A stretch of DNA of 64,000 bases from Oscillospiraceae bacterium (GCA_015067495.1 SVMI01000001.1:310001-374000), one strand, 5' to 3'. Shown: positions 36,535 through 45,012, counted from the first letter of the stretch. Notes: generated from the letters alone by a model not told the origin. Translations and numbers: made by a program.

Positions 36535-37407
36535 TCAGATCTTTTCAGCAGCTTCCACGACGTGCTTCATCAGCACGGTGGTGGTAACTGCGCCGACACC
36601 GCCGGGAACGGGGGTGATGGCTTCAACGATGGGCTCGACCTCGTCGAACACGCAGTCGCCGGACATGCCGCCCTTGCCCTTGGTGGTGATCTTCTCGGGG
36701 TTCCAGTTCATGGAAACGTCGATGACGATCTGACCCTCGCGGACGAAGTCCTTGGTCAGGCTGTTCAGAACACCGGCTGCAGTGACGATGATGTCAGCAC
36801 CCTTGCAGATCTCCGCGGTGTTGACGGTGCGGGTGTGGCAGACGGTGACGGTGGCGTTCTTTGCCATCAGCATCATGGCAGCGGGCTTGCCGACCACGAG
36901 AGAACGACCGATCACGACAGCGTTCTTGCCCTTGCAGTCGATGCCGTAGTAGTCAAGGATCTCCATGCAGGCGGCGGGGGTGCAGGGGGCGTAGCCCAGA
37001 TCCTGACCTTCAAACACGCCGGCGTTGGACATATGGGTCATGGAGTCCACGTCCTTGCAGGGGGCGAGGCGGTTGCAGATCTCGTCCTGATCAGCCTTCA
37101 GGTGCTTGGGCAGGGGACGGAACATCAGAACGCCGTGAACAGAAGCATCGGCATTGACCTCGTCGATGACAGCCAGAACCTCTTCCTTGGAAGCGGTCTC
37201 GGGCAGAATATAGTTCTTAACAGCGACACCCACTTCCTCAGCGCGCTTGGTTGCGCCCTTTTCATAGGAGAGGTCAGAGGGGTTCTCGCCCAGACGGATG
37301 ATACCCAAAGTGGGGGTGATGCCCTTTTCGCGCAGGGCAGCGGTACGGGTCTGCAGGGAAGCAACCAGAGCCTCGTTGACTTCCTTGCCAAGCAATCTCT
37401 TAGCCAT
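36535..37407 (-). CDS. folD: Methylenetetrahydrofolate dehydrogenase (FolD) lacking cyclohydrolase residues
   Basis: The start at 37407 follows GGAGG. The 290-residue protein has IGRSLVVGKPAAMMLM (NADP loop) and ITPVPGGVGAVTT at the C-terminus. Gap-free alignment to E. coli FolD around GENP...YEKGATKRAEEVG puts Ala52 where the cyclohydrolase Lys54 should be and Phe96 where Gln98 should be, while Tyr48 and the DVD motif are kept. It probably keeps the dehydrogenase but not the cyclohydrolase step; fchA, encoded next to it, would supply that step. Confidence 0.9.
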   Translation of the reverse strand: MAKRLLGKEVNEALVASLQTRTAALREKGITPTLGIIRLGENPSDLSYEKGATKRAEEVGVAVKNYILPETASKEEVLAVIDEVNADASVHGVLMFRPLPKHLKADQDEICNRLAPCKDVDSMTHMSNAGVFEGQDLGYAPCTPAACMEILDYYGIDCKGKNAVVIGRSLVVGKPAAMMLMAKNATVTVCHTRTVNTAEICKGADIIVTAAGVLNSLTKDFVREGQIVIDVSMNWNPEKITTKGKGGMSGDCVFDEVEPIVEAITPVPGGVGAVTTTVLMKHVVEAAEKI

Positions 37408-37519
37408 GTTATTATCCTCCAAATATTGTAATCAGAAAAATGTAACGAATCGAGCGGTACCTAATGGTGTAACGATTACATCGCAGGTACGTCACGAATT
37501 GTCAGCGGCGACTCGCCGT

Positions 37520-38140
37520 TTACACGCCAAAACCGGCTTTTACAGTTGCGAAGATCTCGTCAGCCATTGCGCCGTACTTTGCCAGCATGCCCAGTGCCTT
37601 GGCGTTCATTTCCTCGGCGACCTCGCGGTTTTTCAGGGTCTTGGTGTTGATGAACACGTTCAGGGATGCAGCCTGCAGCGCAGCCTTGCAGCAAACAGCA
37701 CCGCAGCCGGCATCGGAAACAGCCAGACGGCTACCCTTGGCGGCAAACACGCTGATGTACTCGATGGCTTCGCAGCACAGCTCCATGATCTTCATGGGCG
37801 TGGAGCAGGCGATGATGGTGGCTTCTTCCATGACAGCATCACGGGTGGGGTCATCCTTGGGGATGCCGTAGGCCTTGGCAAGGGGAAGGAAGTTGATCTC
37901 ATCCGCTTCCACCTGATTCAGAAGCTCGGTCTGCAGGGCGTCGCACTTCGCCTTCAGGGCGATGATCTCCGCTTCCACTTCGGCATACTTCTTCTTGCCG
38001 ACGGTCAAAGAGCCGACCATGTTGCCCAGAGCCGTGCCGATGGCACCCACCAGAGCAGCAGCACCGCCGCCGCCGGGAGCGGGAGCGTCAGATGCCAGAA
38101 CTTCCACGAATTTGCGGCAGGATTCCAATGTCATATCCAT
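37520..38140 (-). CDS. fchA: Methenyltetrahydrofolate cyclohydrolase FchA (FTCD family)
   Basis: The start at 38140 follows AAGGAG. The 206-residue protein is the cyclodeaminase-type domain: SDAPAPGGGGAAALVGAIG at residues about 17-35 and a helical bundle after it. It converts 5,10-methenyl-THF to 10-formyl-THF. The pairing with a FolD that lost its cyclohydrolase lysine gives a two-enzyme replacement for the usual bifunctional protein. It is upstream of folD on the same strand, with 112 nt between them. Confidence 0.92.
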   Translation of the reverse strand: MDMTLESCRKFVEVLASDAPAPGGGGAAALVGAIGTALGNMVGSLTVGKKKYAEVEAEIIALKAKCDALQTELLNQVEADEINFLPLAKAYGIPKDDPTRDAVMEEATIIACSTPMKIMELCCEAIEYISVFAAKGSRLAVSDAGCGAVCCKAALQAASLNVFINTKTLKNREVAEEMNAKALGMLAKYGAMADEIFATVKAGFGV

Positions 38141-38178
38141 AATTACAGTCTCCTTGTAAATAAAATTTCGGGGTCTTT

Positions 38179-38194
38179 CGGTACGTCCGTACCG
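38179..38194 (-). promoter_or_regulatory. Candidate operator palindrome at fchA
   Basis: CGGTACG-N2-CGTACCG, a perfect 7-bp inverted repeat, begins 7 nt after the -10 element of fchA, overlapping the expected transcription start. Confidence 0.55.
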
Positions 38195-38200
38195 ATTGAA

Positions 38201-38229
38201 AGTGTACCATTTTTTACAGGGAATGTCAA
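38201..38229 (-). promoter_or_regulatory. Promoter of fchA-folD
   Basis: On the minus strand TTGACA (38229-38224) and TACACT (38206-38201) have 17-nt spacing. Confidence 0.8.
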
Positions 38230-38248
38230 CCAAAACGGGACATTTTTC

Positions 38249-38277
38249 TTGCTTTTTCCCCAGCAGACCACTATAAT
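38249..38277 (+). promoter_or_regulatory. Promoter of the HAD phosphatase gene
   Basis: TTGCTT at 38249-38254 and TATAAT at 38272-38277 have 17-nt spacing; divergent from the fchA promoter. Confidence 0.7.
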
Positions 38278-38306
38278 GAAGGAAAAAATGGATGTGAGGG
38301 GACAAA

Positions 38307-39110
38307 ATGGAGCAAATCGTCAGAAATACCAAGCTGTATTTGTTCGATATGGACGGCACGCTGTATCTCGGCAGCCGCCTTTATGATTTTACGAAGGAGC
38401 TGCTGTCGGAAATTCGTCGCACCGGCGGAAAGTATCTTTTCATCACCAACAACTCCTCCAAGAGCGTTGCGGATTACGTGAAAAAGCTGAGCGCAATGGG
38501 CATTGAAGCCACACAGGAGGATTTTCTCACCTCCTCTCAGGCAACGGCATATTATCTGAAGCAGCATCACGCCGGCAAGAAGCTCTATGTCTGCGGTACC
38601 CGCTCGCTGATCGCGGAGCTGGAGCGGGAGGGCTTCGAGGCGACCACCGAATTGGATGAGGCAGAGTGCATCGTCATGGGCTACGACACGGAGCTGACCT
38701 ATCAGAAGCTGTGGGATGTGTCCAAATTGCTGCTGACCAGAAAGGACATCCCCTACATCGCCACCAATCCCGACCTTGTCTGTCCCACGGAGTTTGGCAG
38801 CGTGCCGGATTGCGGCAGCTTCTGCATCGGCATCAAAAACGCCACGGGCAGAGAGCCGGTGGTCATCGGAAAACCCAGTCCTCTCATGGCGGAGCTTGCC
38901 ATGGCGAAGTGGGGCTACGAAAAGGAGCAGACTCTCGTCATCGGTGACCGCATCTACACGGACATCAAGTCCGGCTTGAATGCGGGAACGTACACGGCAC
39001 TGGTGCTGTCCGGGGAAAGCACCCTGCAAACGCTGGAGGAATCCCCCGACAAGCCCCATCTGGTGCTTCAGGATGCGGGGCAGCTGCTGAAGGTTCTGAA
39101 AACAATGTGA
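38307..39110 (+). CDS. HAD-superfamily IIA phosphatase (NagD/AraL-like)
   Basis: A 267-residue HAD hydrolase. Motif I is YLFDMDGTLYLG (nucleophile Asp and second Asp), motif II FITNNSSKS, motif III IGKPSPLM and motif IV VIGDRIYTDIKSGLNAG. The subclass IIA cap between motifs II and III fits NagD-like enzymes, which dephosphorylate nucleotides or sugar phosphates. The precise substrate cannot be predicted. Its downstream neighbour, an SDR, may be read from the same message. Confidence 0.88.
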   Translation: MEQIVRNTKLYLFDMDGTLYLGSRLYDFTKELLSEIRRTGGKYLFITNNSSKSVADYVKKLSAMGIEATQEDFLTSSQATAYYLKQHHAGKKLYVCGTRSLIAELEREGFEATTELDEAECIVMGYDTELTYQKLWDVSKLLLTRKDIPYIATNPDLVCPTEFGSVPDCGSFCIGIKNATGREPVVIGKPSPLMAELAMAKWGYEKEQTLVIGDRIYTDIKSGLNAGTYTALVLSGESTLQTLEESPDKPHLVLQDAGQLLKVLKTM

Positions 39111-39128
39111 TTTTGTCACAGAATATCC

Positions 39129-39172
39129 CCTCCTGATCGGGTATACTTTTCTCAGAAAAACCAATCAGGAGG
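39129..39172 (+). promoter_or_regulatory. Inverted repeat that can sequester the SDR ribosome-binding site
   Basis: CCTCCTGAT (39129-39137) is a perfect complement of ATCAGGAGG (39164-39172), which contains the Shine-Dalgarno of the SDR gene. A TATACT (39142-39147) in the loop might start transcripts that lack the 5' arm. Confidence 0.55.
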
Positions 39173-39180
39173 TATTTTTT

Positions 39181-39927
39181 ATGAGATTAAAAGATAAAGT
39201 TGCCATCGTCACCGGCGGCTCCCGGGGCATCGGTTTTGCCACAGTAAAGACATTTTTGCGGGAGGGCGCGAAGGTCGTTCTCTGCGCAAGCCGGGAAGAA
39301 ACGGCAAAAAAGGCGCTGGAAGAGCTGAGGGCGGAATTTCCCAACGGGCAGTTCGATGCCATCACGCCCAATTTGTCCGATTACAGCGATGTGAAGGCGG
39401 CATTCGACAAGGTGGCGGAAACGTACGGGCGCATCGACATCCTCGTCAACAACGCAGGCGTTTCCGAAAGCACGCCCTTCGACAAGTACACCGAGGAATT
39501 GTTTGACAAGGTCATGGATCTGAACGTCAAGGGCATGTACAACTGCATCCGTGCCGTCACCGACGGTATGACGGAGCGGGGAAGCGGCGTGATCCTCAAC
39601 ACCTCGTCCATGGTCAGCATCTACGCACAGCCGGCAGGTATGGCGTATCCCACGTCCAAATTCGCCGTCAATGGCATGACGCTGGCACTGGCGCGGGAGT
39701 TTGGACCCAAGGGCATCCGGGTCAATGCAGTCGCACCGGGTATCACGGAAACGGATATGATGAAGGCGGTTCCCAAGGAGGTCATCGCGCCCCTGATCGC
39801 CAAGATCCCCCTGAAGCGGCTGGGTCAGCCGGAGGATATTGCCAACGCATTCCTGTTCCTTGCGTCCGACGAAGCCAGCTATATCACGGGTGTCGTCCTG
39901 CAGGTGGACGGACTGGCTACCACTTAA
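39181..39927 (+). CDS. Short-chain dehydrogenase/reductase (FabG-like)
   Basis: A 248-residue classical SDR with TGGSRGIGFA (cofactor loop), NNAG, catalytic Ser in LNTSSMVS, YPTSK (catalytic Tyr and Lys) and an intact C-terminus ending GVVLQVDGLATT. It is closest in pattern to 3-oxoacyl-ACP reductase-like or hydroxysteroid dehydrogenase-like enzymes. No fatty acid synthesis genes are nearby, so a role in FAS II is unlikely. Translation may be controlled by the hairpin over its ribosome site. Confidence 0.85.
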   Translation: MRLKDKVAIVTGGSRGIGFATVKTFLREGAKVVLCASREETAKKALEELRAEFPNGQFDAITPNLSDYSDVKAAFDKVAETYGRIDILVNNAGVSESTPFDKYTEELFDKVMDLNVKGMYNCIRAVTDGMTERGSGVILNTSSMVSIYAQPAGMAYPTSKFAVNGMTLALAREFGPKGIRVNAVAPGITETDMMKAVPKEVIAPLIAKIPLKRLGQPEDIANAFLFLASDEASYITGVVLQVDGLATT

Positions 39928-39930
39928 AAG

Positions 39931-39957
39931 AAAAGAGCGCCGAAGGGCGCTCTTTTT
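39931..39957. terminator. Terminator after the SDR gene
   Basis: The stem AGAGCGCC/GGCGCTCT with GAAG loop is followed by T4 and preceded by A-rich sequence; convergent with the DUF2284 gene. Confidence 0.85.
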
Positions 39958-40495
39958 ATTCGTTAAAGAACAGCAGGGAGAACCATGTGACCACGTTTTC
40001 GCCATACTGGAAGGTCAGTCCCGCATCGTCGATGACGGGCAGGATGTTGATGCCGTGGCTCTCCACGCAGGGGTGCATCAGCTCCGGGTGGCGGCAGGGC
40101 TGCCCGTCCAGATAGCTGCAGCGTTCACAATGGGTGCAGGCTTCTGTGGAGAGGATGTAGGGATCGATGCCGTGGGCGCGAAGGAGGGCGGCGACCTCGT
40201 TGGTGATGGCTTCATGCGCCGGGCGGGTGGCAAGGGTCTCGTCGATGTCCGCGATGTCCGCCACCTCGGCGATGGTGGCGATCAGCAGGCAATTTGTGTA
40301 GCTTTTGCAATGCTTTTCACAGTCGCACACCGCCCCCACGCCGGGGGGACACGCCCATGTTTTGCCGTACATGGGGCATTCGTTTTCGCAGATCCAGCGC
40401 ACACGGGATGTAAATTCCAACGTCTGGGGATCGATAAAATCGCAGTAGTAAAGGGGCAGCTCCTGCAGCTGCGCCATAAGCAGGCTTTTGTCCAT
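39956..40495 (-). CDS. DUF2284 Cys-rich metal-binding protein
   Basis: A 179-residue protein with many cysteines in the DUF2284 order: CENECPMYGKTWACPP, CDCEKHCKSY, then CTHCERCSY and CRHPELMHPC. These suggest Fe-S or zinc sites. The function of the family is unknown; members occur in anaerobes near corrinoid and redox genes. Its ATG overlaps the stop of the tyrosine phosphatase gene (TAATG). Confidence 0.85.
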   Translation of the reverse strand: MDKSLLMAQLQELPLYYCDFIDPQTLEFTSRVRWICENECPMYGKTWACPPGVGAVCDCEKHCKSYTNCLLIATIAEVADIADIDETLATRPAHEAITNEVAALLRAHGIDPYILSTEACTHCERCSYLDGQPCRHPELMHPCVESHGINILPVIDDAGLTFQYGENVVTWFSLLFFNE

Positions 40496-40926
40496 TATGT
40501 CAGCTCCTTCAGGATCTTTTCGCAGCCTTCCACGATGTCCCGGTAGGTCTCGTCAAAGTTGCCGCAGTACCAAGGGTCGGCAACGTCATGGCTCAGAAGC
40601 GGCTGGCATTTTGCGGCTTGGCTGCCGAACAGGCGTTGCAGATACCGGGCGTTGGAGGCGTCCATGTAGTAGATGCGGTCGAAGTGGGCGAGGTCGGCTT
40701 CCGTGATCTGGCGGGCGCGGTGACCGTCGCAGCGGATGCCGTGGGCGGCAAGCTCCCGGCGGGCGGGGGGATACACGGGATTGCCCAGCTCCTCCCGGCT
40801 GACGGCAACGGACGCGATCTCAAACTGATCGGCAAGACCTGCCTTTTTGACCATGTCCTTCAACACAAACTCCGCCATAGGGCTGCGGCAGATGTTCCCG
40901 TGGCAGACGAAAAGTACTTTGTTCAT
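40495..40926 (-). CDS. Low-molecular-weight protein tyrosine phosphatase
   Basis: The ATG at 40926, with GAGGG 7 nt upstream, is preferred over a GTG three bases earlier. The 143-residue protein has the P-loop VCHGNICRSP (Cys8 nucleophile, Arg14) and the general-acid loop DVADPWYCG. Such enzymes act on protein phosphotyrosine or on arginine phosphate. It is translationally coupled to the DUF2284 gene. Confidence 0.95.
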   Translation of the reverse strand: MNKVLFVCHGNICRSPMAEFVLKDMVKKAGLADQFEIASVAVSREELGNPVYPPARRELAAHGIRCDGHRARQITEADLAHFDRIYYMDASNARYLQRLFGSQAAKCQPLLSHDVADPWYCGNFDETYRDIVEGCEKILKELT

Positions 40927-40946
40927 CACATTTCCCTCATTTTTAT

Positions 40947-40984
40947 GTCATTGCGAGGAGCGTAGCGACGTGGCAATCTCCTGC
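40947..40984. repeat. Half copy of the family A palindrome
   Basis: GTCATTGCGAGGAGCG through GTGGCAATCTCCTGC matches the left half of the other copies; the right half is missing. Confidence 0.75.
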
Positions 40985-41033
40985 GTTATGCTTTCGTTGG
41001 GGGTATTATACCACGGATCGCTGCGGATTGCAA

Positions 41034-41167
41034 CAAAGGCTTCCCTTGGGGGAAGCTGGCAAAATAATTGATTTAGGACTGAGGGGGTGTCAAATTCCGT
41101 TGCCCAACAATCCCTCCGTCTTCGCCTTGCGGCGAATCCACCTCCCTTTACACAAGGGAGGCTTTGG
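41034..41167. repeat. 134-bp element with degenerate terminal inverted repeats
   Basis: CAAAGGCTTCCCTTGGG at the left end is an imperfect inverted copy of CAAGGGAGGCTTTGG at the right end. The internal part has CAATCCCTCCGTC and CGCCTTGCGGCG. It has no reading frame and looks like a MITE-type repeat. Confidence 0.55.
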
Positions 41168-41481
41168 CGTTTGTCGGCAAGAGTTACGCCTCTAAAGTAG
41201 ATGACGAAAAAACGGCTTTTGAGCAGGGGCGCAAACACCAATAAAATGGGCATAAAAATCCCGCTACCTCTATTTTAGCTGCATTTGCAGATAAGGGCGG
41301 GTAGCGGTAATTTAGGGGTAAATCTTGATTCTTGTTTGGTGGGGGAGTATAATCAATTCGACAAATCCCGATTTGATGGTCAATTTTTCCCTCACTGATG
41401 GTTGATTTCTCTCCACTCAACCATCAGTTCGTGTTCTTTGTTACCCAAATTGTCTATACTGAAAGCGAAAGGAGGTAACCT

Positions 41482-41610
41482 ATGGACCAAGTAAAAATTG
41501 GAAAGTTTATTGCCGAGTGCAGAAGAAAAACAAACTTAACCCAAATGCAGTTGGCAGAAAAACTGAACATTACCGACAGAGCAATATCAAAATGGGAAAC
41601 AGGAGAATAA
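41482..41610 (+). pseudogene. Truncated XRE-family HTH regulator
   Basis: Starts at an ATG with AAAGGAGG upstream and encodes 42 residues: VKIGKFIAECRRKTNLTQMQ, then an HTH with LAEKLNITDRAISKWETGE, and an immediate stop. Normal relatives continue for at least 25 further residues to finish the domain. The stop comes exactly where the third helix ends, so the regulator is broken or a minimal DNA-binding peptide. Confidence 0.75.
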
Positions 41611-41624
41611 CATAGTTAAAACAA

Positions 41625-41825
41625 TTGAATATACAAGAGCATTGCTTCTATGCATTGCGGATTGAGCAAGTAGCAGGGTATTATGCATGTAAAAAATGCG
41701 GACACAGATATGTACCCACATACAAAGCGGTCAATTTCGCACCACATATGGGCAGAACAAGATATATGCGTTGCCCGCAATGCGGAAAAAAGTCTTGGCA
41801 GAAAAAAGTGTTAGGTAAAGAGTAA
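41625..41825 (+). pseudogene. Zinc-ribbon fragment, probable C-terminal part of the broken HTH protein
   Basis: A 66-residue frame with ACKKCGHRYVPTYKAV and MRCPQCGKKSWQKKVLGK, a two-CxxC ribbon. In Clostridia this ribbon occurs as the C-terminal part of HTH proteins, so together with 41482-41610 it looks like one gene with its middle deleted and the frame lost. No ribosome site precedes it. It could still be translated as a small ribbon protein. Confidence 0.55.
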
Positions 41826-41856
41826 AGCCAATTCCAATATGTCGAACAGTTAATAG

Positions 41857-41890
41857 CAGCCGCCGACCTGATGGTCGGCGGCTGTGCTTT
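41857..41890. terminator. Terminator between the HTH remnant and the GH106-like gene
   Basis: A 12-bp stem CAGCCGCCGACC/GGTCGGCGGCTG with loop TGAT is followed by TGCTTTTT on the plus strand. Confidence 0.8.
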
Positions 41891-44800
41891 TTATTCGGAC
41901 GGAAGCTCTTCGATCAGCGGGGGCGAGAGCAGTCCCAGCGGCTTCAGACGGTAGGCTTCCGTCCAGCTGCTGCCCGTCACCCGGTAGCGGGGCGGGTTCG
42001 TCCAGATGAATTTGGGGTCGGCGTTGTGGATCGGGCCGAAGCAGTTGTGGCGGTGACCCAACAGCTTCATGTGTACAGTATGCGTTCCGGCGGGGACGTC
42101 CAGCTCCGTCCGATAGGGCGGGTAGACGATGCAGCCCTTGCTGTTGCCGATCTGCACCCAGACACCTGCGCCGGCGTAGTGGGGGATCTCCACAGCGAGC
42201 TTGCCGCCGTGGGTGGTGATGGGGAAGTGGTAGGTCAGGTTACTGCCGTAGTGGGCAAGACCCTGTTGGGAAATGTCGGAGAAGCCAAGCTTTTCCGGCA
42301 TGGGAACCAGCTCCCGGTACTCGCCCTGCACGGCTACACAGAAGCTGCCCAGCAGGTAGCACCATTCCACATTGGTTCTTTGACCAAAGGGCAGGGTGAT
42401 CTCGATGGTGTTTTCCCCTGCGTGAAGTGTACCCAATGCCACGGTTTTGATGTCCTTATCACAGAACCAGCCATCGGGTTTGGCGGTGACGGCTGCGCCG
42501 TTGCAGGCGATCTTCGCAACGTCTGCGTCCTCCAAAGCCAGCTTGATGCCCGGCATATCCTGCTGACAGAAAACGGTGAAACGCAGGCGCACCGCATGCT
42601 CCGGCACGGGTTCTTCGATCGCCCAAGGCTGCACCACCTTACCGCCCAGACGCAGCTGCCAGCCGAGCTTGGCACGCAGGTCATTGTCGGCGCGGATCAG
42701 CTCCTGCTCGGGGAAGTATTCCCCGTCGTCGAGGGCGTAGTCCGCCTTGTCCATCAGGTAGACGTTGGGTTCTTCCAGCGTGAATGCCACCCGCTTGGGA
42801 AGGGGGATGGGTGTACCTCTCCCCTTGGGTGCTGCGGGGGCGACCTCGGGGACAGAGACTCTGTCGGTATAGCGCAGGAGCAGGGATTGCAGGTCGTAAA
42901 GGCTGGTGCGCACCACAGTCTTGCCGCCCTCGACGGTGGATGCCATGGGGGCGATGTCGCCGGTGAGGGTGTCGTAGCACAAAACACCGTACTCGCCCTC
43001 CAGCGTGATGCGCAGCTCCTGCTGCTCGGGAACGTCGGGGTTATAATAGCGGCTGTGGGCGATGAACAGCCAGCGGTCATCCCCGTCCTGACGGAGCTGG
43101 TGGATGAGATTATTGGTGCGGATGCCCTCTTCTGTGCGGATGTCCACCATGCGCTGGGCTTCCAGAACGGTCAGCAGATCGTTTTTGGTGTACTGCGCCT
43201 GCATAGAGCGTTGCCACAAGCTGCTGCCGCGGGTGCTGGGGATGGCATTTTCATATTTCGGCGCGTCGCCGAGGAAGATCAGCTTGCCGCCGGCATCCTT
43301 AAAGGCTTCCAATCGCTCCAAAGTGGTGCTGCGCAGGGTCTGACAGCCGGGTACGACCACGGCATCGTATGCCATGGCACCCACCTGCAGGGGAGCATCG
43401 CCCTTTTCGCACAGCTCCGGCAGGAGGGCTTCGCTGATGAAGTCAAAATCGATACTGCCGTGGATGAGCCAATCGGTCAGGCTCTGGAACTGCTGATCCA
43501 GCTGTTCCCGAATGCCCGAGGTCTGCTCAGTGGGTCCAAAGTGCAGCCAGTAGCTTTCGATGGGGTGGATCACACCCACACGCACCACGGCTTTGCCGCG
43601 GGTCATGGCAGTCGCCACACGGGCGAAGTGATCTTCGACCAAATTGTAATCCTGCCACCAAGGGGTCTGGTAGCCGATGGAGGCGGGGTAATCCCGCTTG
43701 GCTTCGCCCTTCATGGAAACGTAGGAAAGGTGTGGCACGCGCACTGTTGCGCCCAATGCCGCCTGCCAGTCGCCTTGGAATTTATGACCGCGGAAGTCGT
43801 AATCCCAGCCGGTGACACCGTAAAGCTCGGTCATCATGCCCTCCCGGTCGTACTGCCGGACGGCGGATTGGCACTGCTTGGCGGTGGTGTATTCCAAATA
43901 ATTGCGCAGCATGTCGATGCCCGGCAGCTGGAAGGCGCGGTAGCTGCGCATGGCTTCGCCCAAGGCACCGGTCTGGCTGTCGAGGGTAGGCTCCAGCATC
44001 ACGTGACCGGTCAGCAGCAGGTCATGCGCGCCGCACCATGCGCCGCACTGGTCGGCAAAGGCTTCCGTGAAGCGTTGGCAGATGTGGTCGTGATAGTGAT
44101 AGCGGGTGGGGGAAACCTGACCGTCAGGCAGATTCCACAGCAGCTCCGGGAGCTTTTCGAGGATGTCCTCGCCGTAGGCTGCCATGTAGGTCTGAGGCAC
44201 ATCCTCCGACCATGGCATGACCACGTCCTTTTTCTCGCTTGCGTAGGCAAGGACGTTTTTGCGGACGAACTGGGGTTCGTCGGTGAAGATCGCGGGAACG
44301 ACACCGCCGAAGTCCTTACCCACAGCTTCGAAGTAACGGTGATAGGTCACCTCGATAAAGCGGCGGATGGCTTCGGGGTTCAGGGTGTCTACATAGGTCT
44401 GATTGTTAAACCACGGAATTTCCAGCGGGGTTTCCACATAGACATACCATTTTTTGCCGGTGGCTTCTGCCTCGGGGTCGATCCGCTGACCCTTTACAAG
44501 ACAACCGTCCTTGTCCAGCACCACATCGTAGCAGGCAAGCAGATAGCCGTTTGCCGAGCGGCAGGAGGGGACGGTGTGGGGAGAGTTCAGCACCGCGACC
44601 TCGCCGGGGGCGTAGGGGTCTTGGGTAAAAAGCAGCTGGCGGGCGCGGTATTTTTTCTCTTTGGTGACGATGCCGCCTGCGGAGCCGGAGGGCCAGCGAT
44701 CCTCGTCATAGAGCCATGCCAGCAGGTTTTCTTTGCGGCATTTTTCCACGCAGGAGGAGACCAGCGCCATGTGTTCGTCGCTGAGGTAGGGGGTGGTCAT

Positions 44801-44986
44801 GCCGGTGCGCACATGCATGTGCGCGCCGCCCATGCCCATTTTTTTGAATATTTCCAGCTGACGCAGCAGCTCCTGTTCTTCAAGGGCACAGTTCCAAGCC
44901 CAGAAGGGGGCGCAGCGGTATTCGCTGCCCGGGCAGCGGAATAATTCATCGGAAAGCTGAGGCTCTTTGCTTCTTGGATAAAGCAT
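41891..44986 (-). CDS. Large glycoside hydrolase, GH106-like
   Basis: The start at 44986 follows AAGGAGG. The 1031-residue protein opens with APFWAWNCALEEQELLRQL and GGAHMHVRTGMTTPYLS, the pattern of the Glyco_hydro_106 fold; a TIM-barrel-like part, TELYGVTGWDYDF and FTDEPQFVRKN follow. The C-terminal third has beta-sandwich sequences. GH106 enzymes remove L-rhamnose from plant polysaccharides. No signal peptide is seen, so it would act on imported oligosaccharides. It is divergent from a GH109-like gene. Confidence 0.75.
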   Translation of the reverse strand: MLYPRSKEPQLSDELFRCPGSEYRCAPFWAWNCALEEQELLRQLEIFKKMGMGGAHMHVRTGMTTPYLSDEHMALVSSCVEKCRKENLLAWLYDEDRWPSGSAGGIVTKEKKYRARQLLFTQDPYAPGEVAVLNSPHTVPSCRSANGYLLACYDVVLDKDGCLVKGQRIDPEAEATGKKWYVYVETPLEIPWFNNQTYVDTLNPEAIRRFIEVTYHRYFEAVGKDFGGVVPAIFTDEPQFVRKNVLAYASEKKDVVMPWSEDVPQTYMAAYGEDILEKLPELLWNLPDGQVSPTRYHYHDHICQRFTEAFADQCGAWCGAHDLLLTGHVMLEPTLDSQTGALGEAMRSYRAFQLPGIDMLRNYLEYTTAKQCQSAVRQYDREGMMTELYGVTGWDYDFRGHKFQGDWQAALGATVRVPHLSYVSMKGEAKRDYPASIGYQTPWWQDYNLVEDHFARVATAMTRGKAVVRVGVIHPIESYWLHFGPTEQTSGIREQLDQQFQSLTDWLIHGSIDFDFISEALLPELCEKGDAPLQVGAMAYDAVVVPGCQTLRSTTLERLEAFKDAGGKLIFLGDAPKYENAIPSTRGSSLWQRSMQAQYTKNDLLTVLEAQRMVDIRTEEGIRTNNLIHQLRQDGDDRWLFIAHSRYYNPDVPEQQELRITLEGEYGVLCYDTLTGDIAPMASTVEGGKTVVRTSLYDLQSLLLRYTDRVSVPEVAPAAPKGRGTPIPLPKRVAFTLEEPNVYLMDKADYALDDGEYFPEQELIRADNDLRAKLGWQLRLGGKVVQPWAIEEPVPEHAVRLRFTVFCQQDMPGIKLALEDADVAKIACNGAAVTAKPDGWFCDKDIKTVALGTLHAGENTIEITLPFGQRTNVEWCYLLGSFCVAVQGEYRELVPMPEKLGFSDISQQGLAHYGSNLTYHFPITTHGGKLAVEIPHYAGAGVWVQIGNSKGCIVYPPYRTELDVPAGTHTVHMKLLGHRHNCFGPIHNADPKFIWTNPPRYRVTGSSWTEAYRLKPLGLLSPPLIEELPSE

Positions 44987-45012
44987 ACCAAATCCTCCTT
45001 TTCTTTTGCGAT

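Larger units (their letters stand above)
40927..41481. other. Gene-poor, repeat-rich stretch
   Basis: No credible gene. It holds half of a family A repeat (40947-40984), a ~134-bp inverted-repeat element (41034-41167), a pair of arms CCGCTACC/GGTAGCGG (41261-41307), and a perfect 12-bp inverted repeat ACTGATGGTTGA/TCAACCATCAGT (41394-41428) 54 nt before the HTH remnant. The part after 41170 is AT-richer than the rest of the window. Confidence 0.7.

Noticed and set aside
39113..39147. TTGTCA/TATACT as the SDR promoter
   Set aside because: The spacing is 23 nt, too long for a standard promoter; only the -10-like TATACT remains as a weak candidate.
42026..44944. A 972-codon open frame on the plus strand opposite the GH106-like gene
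   Set aside because: It is exactly antiparallel to a gene with clear family motifs, has no ribosome site and a repetitive His/Val/Gly-rich composition typical of the complement of GC-rich coding sequence.
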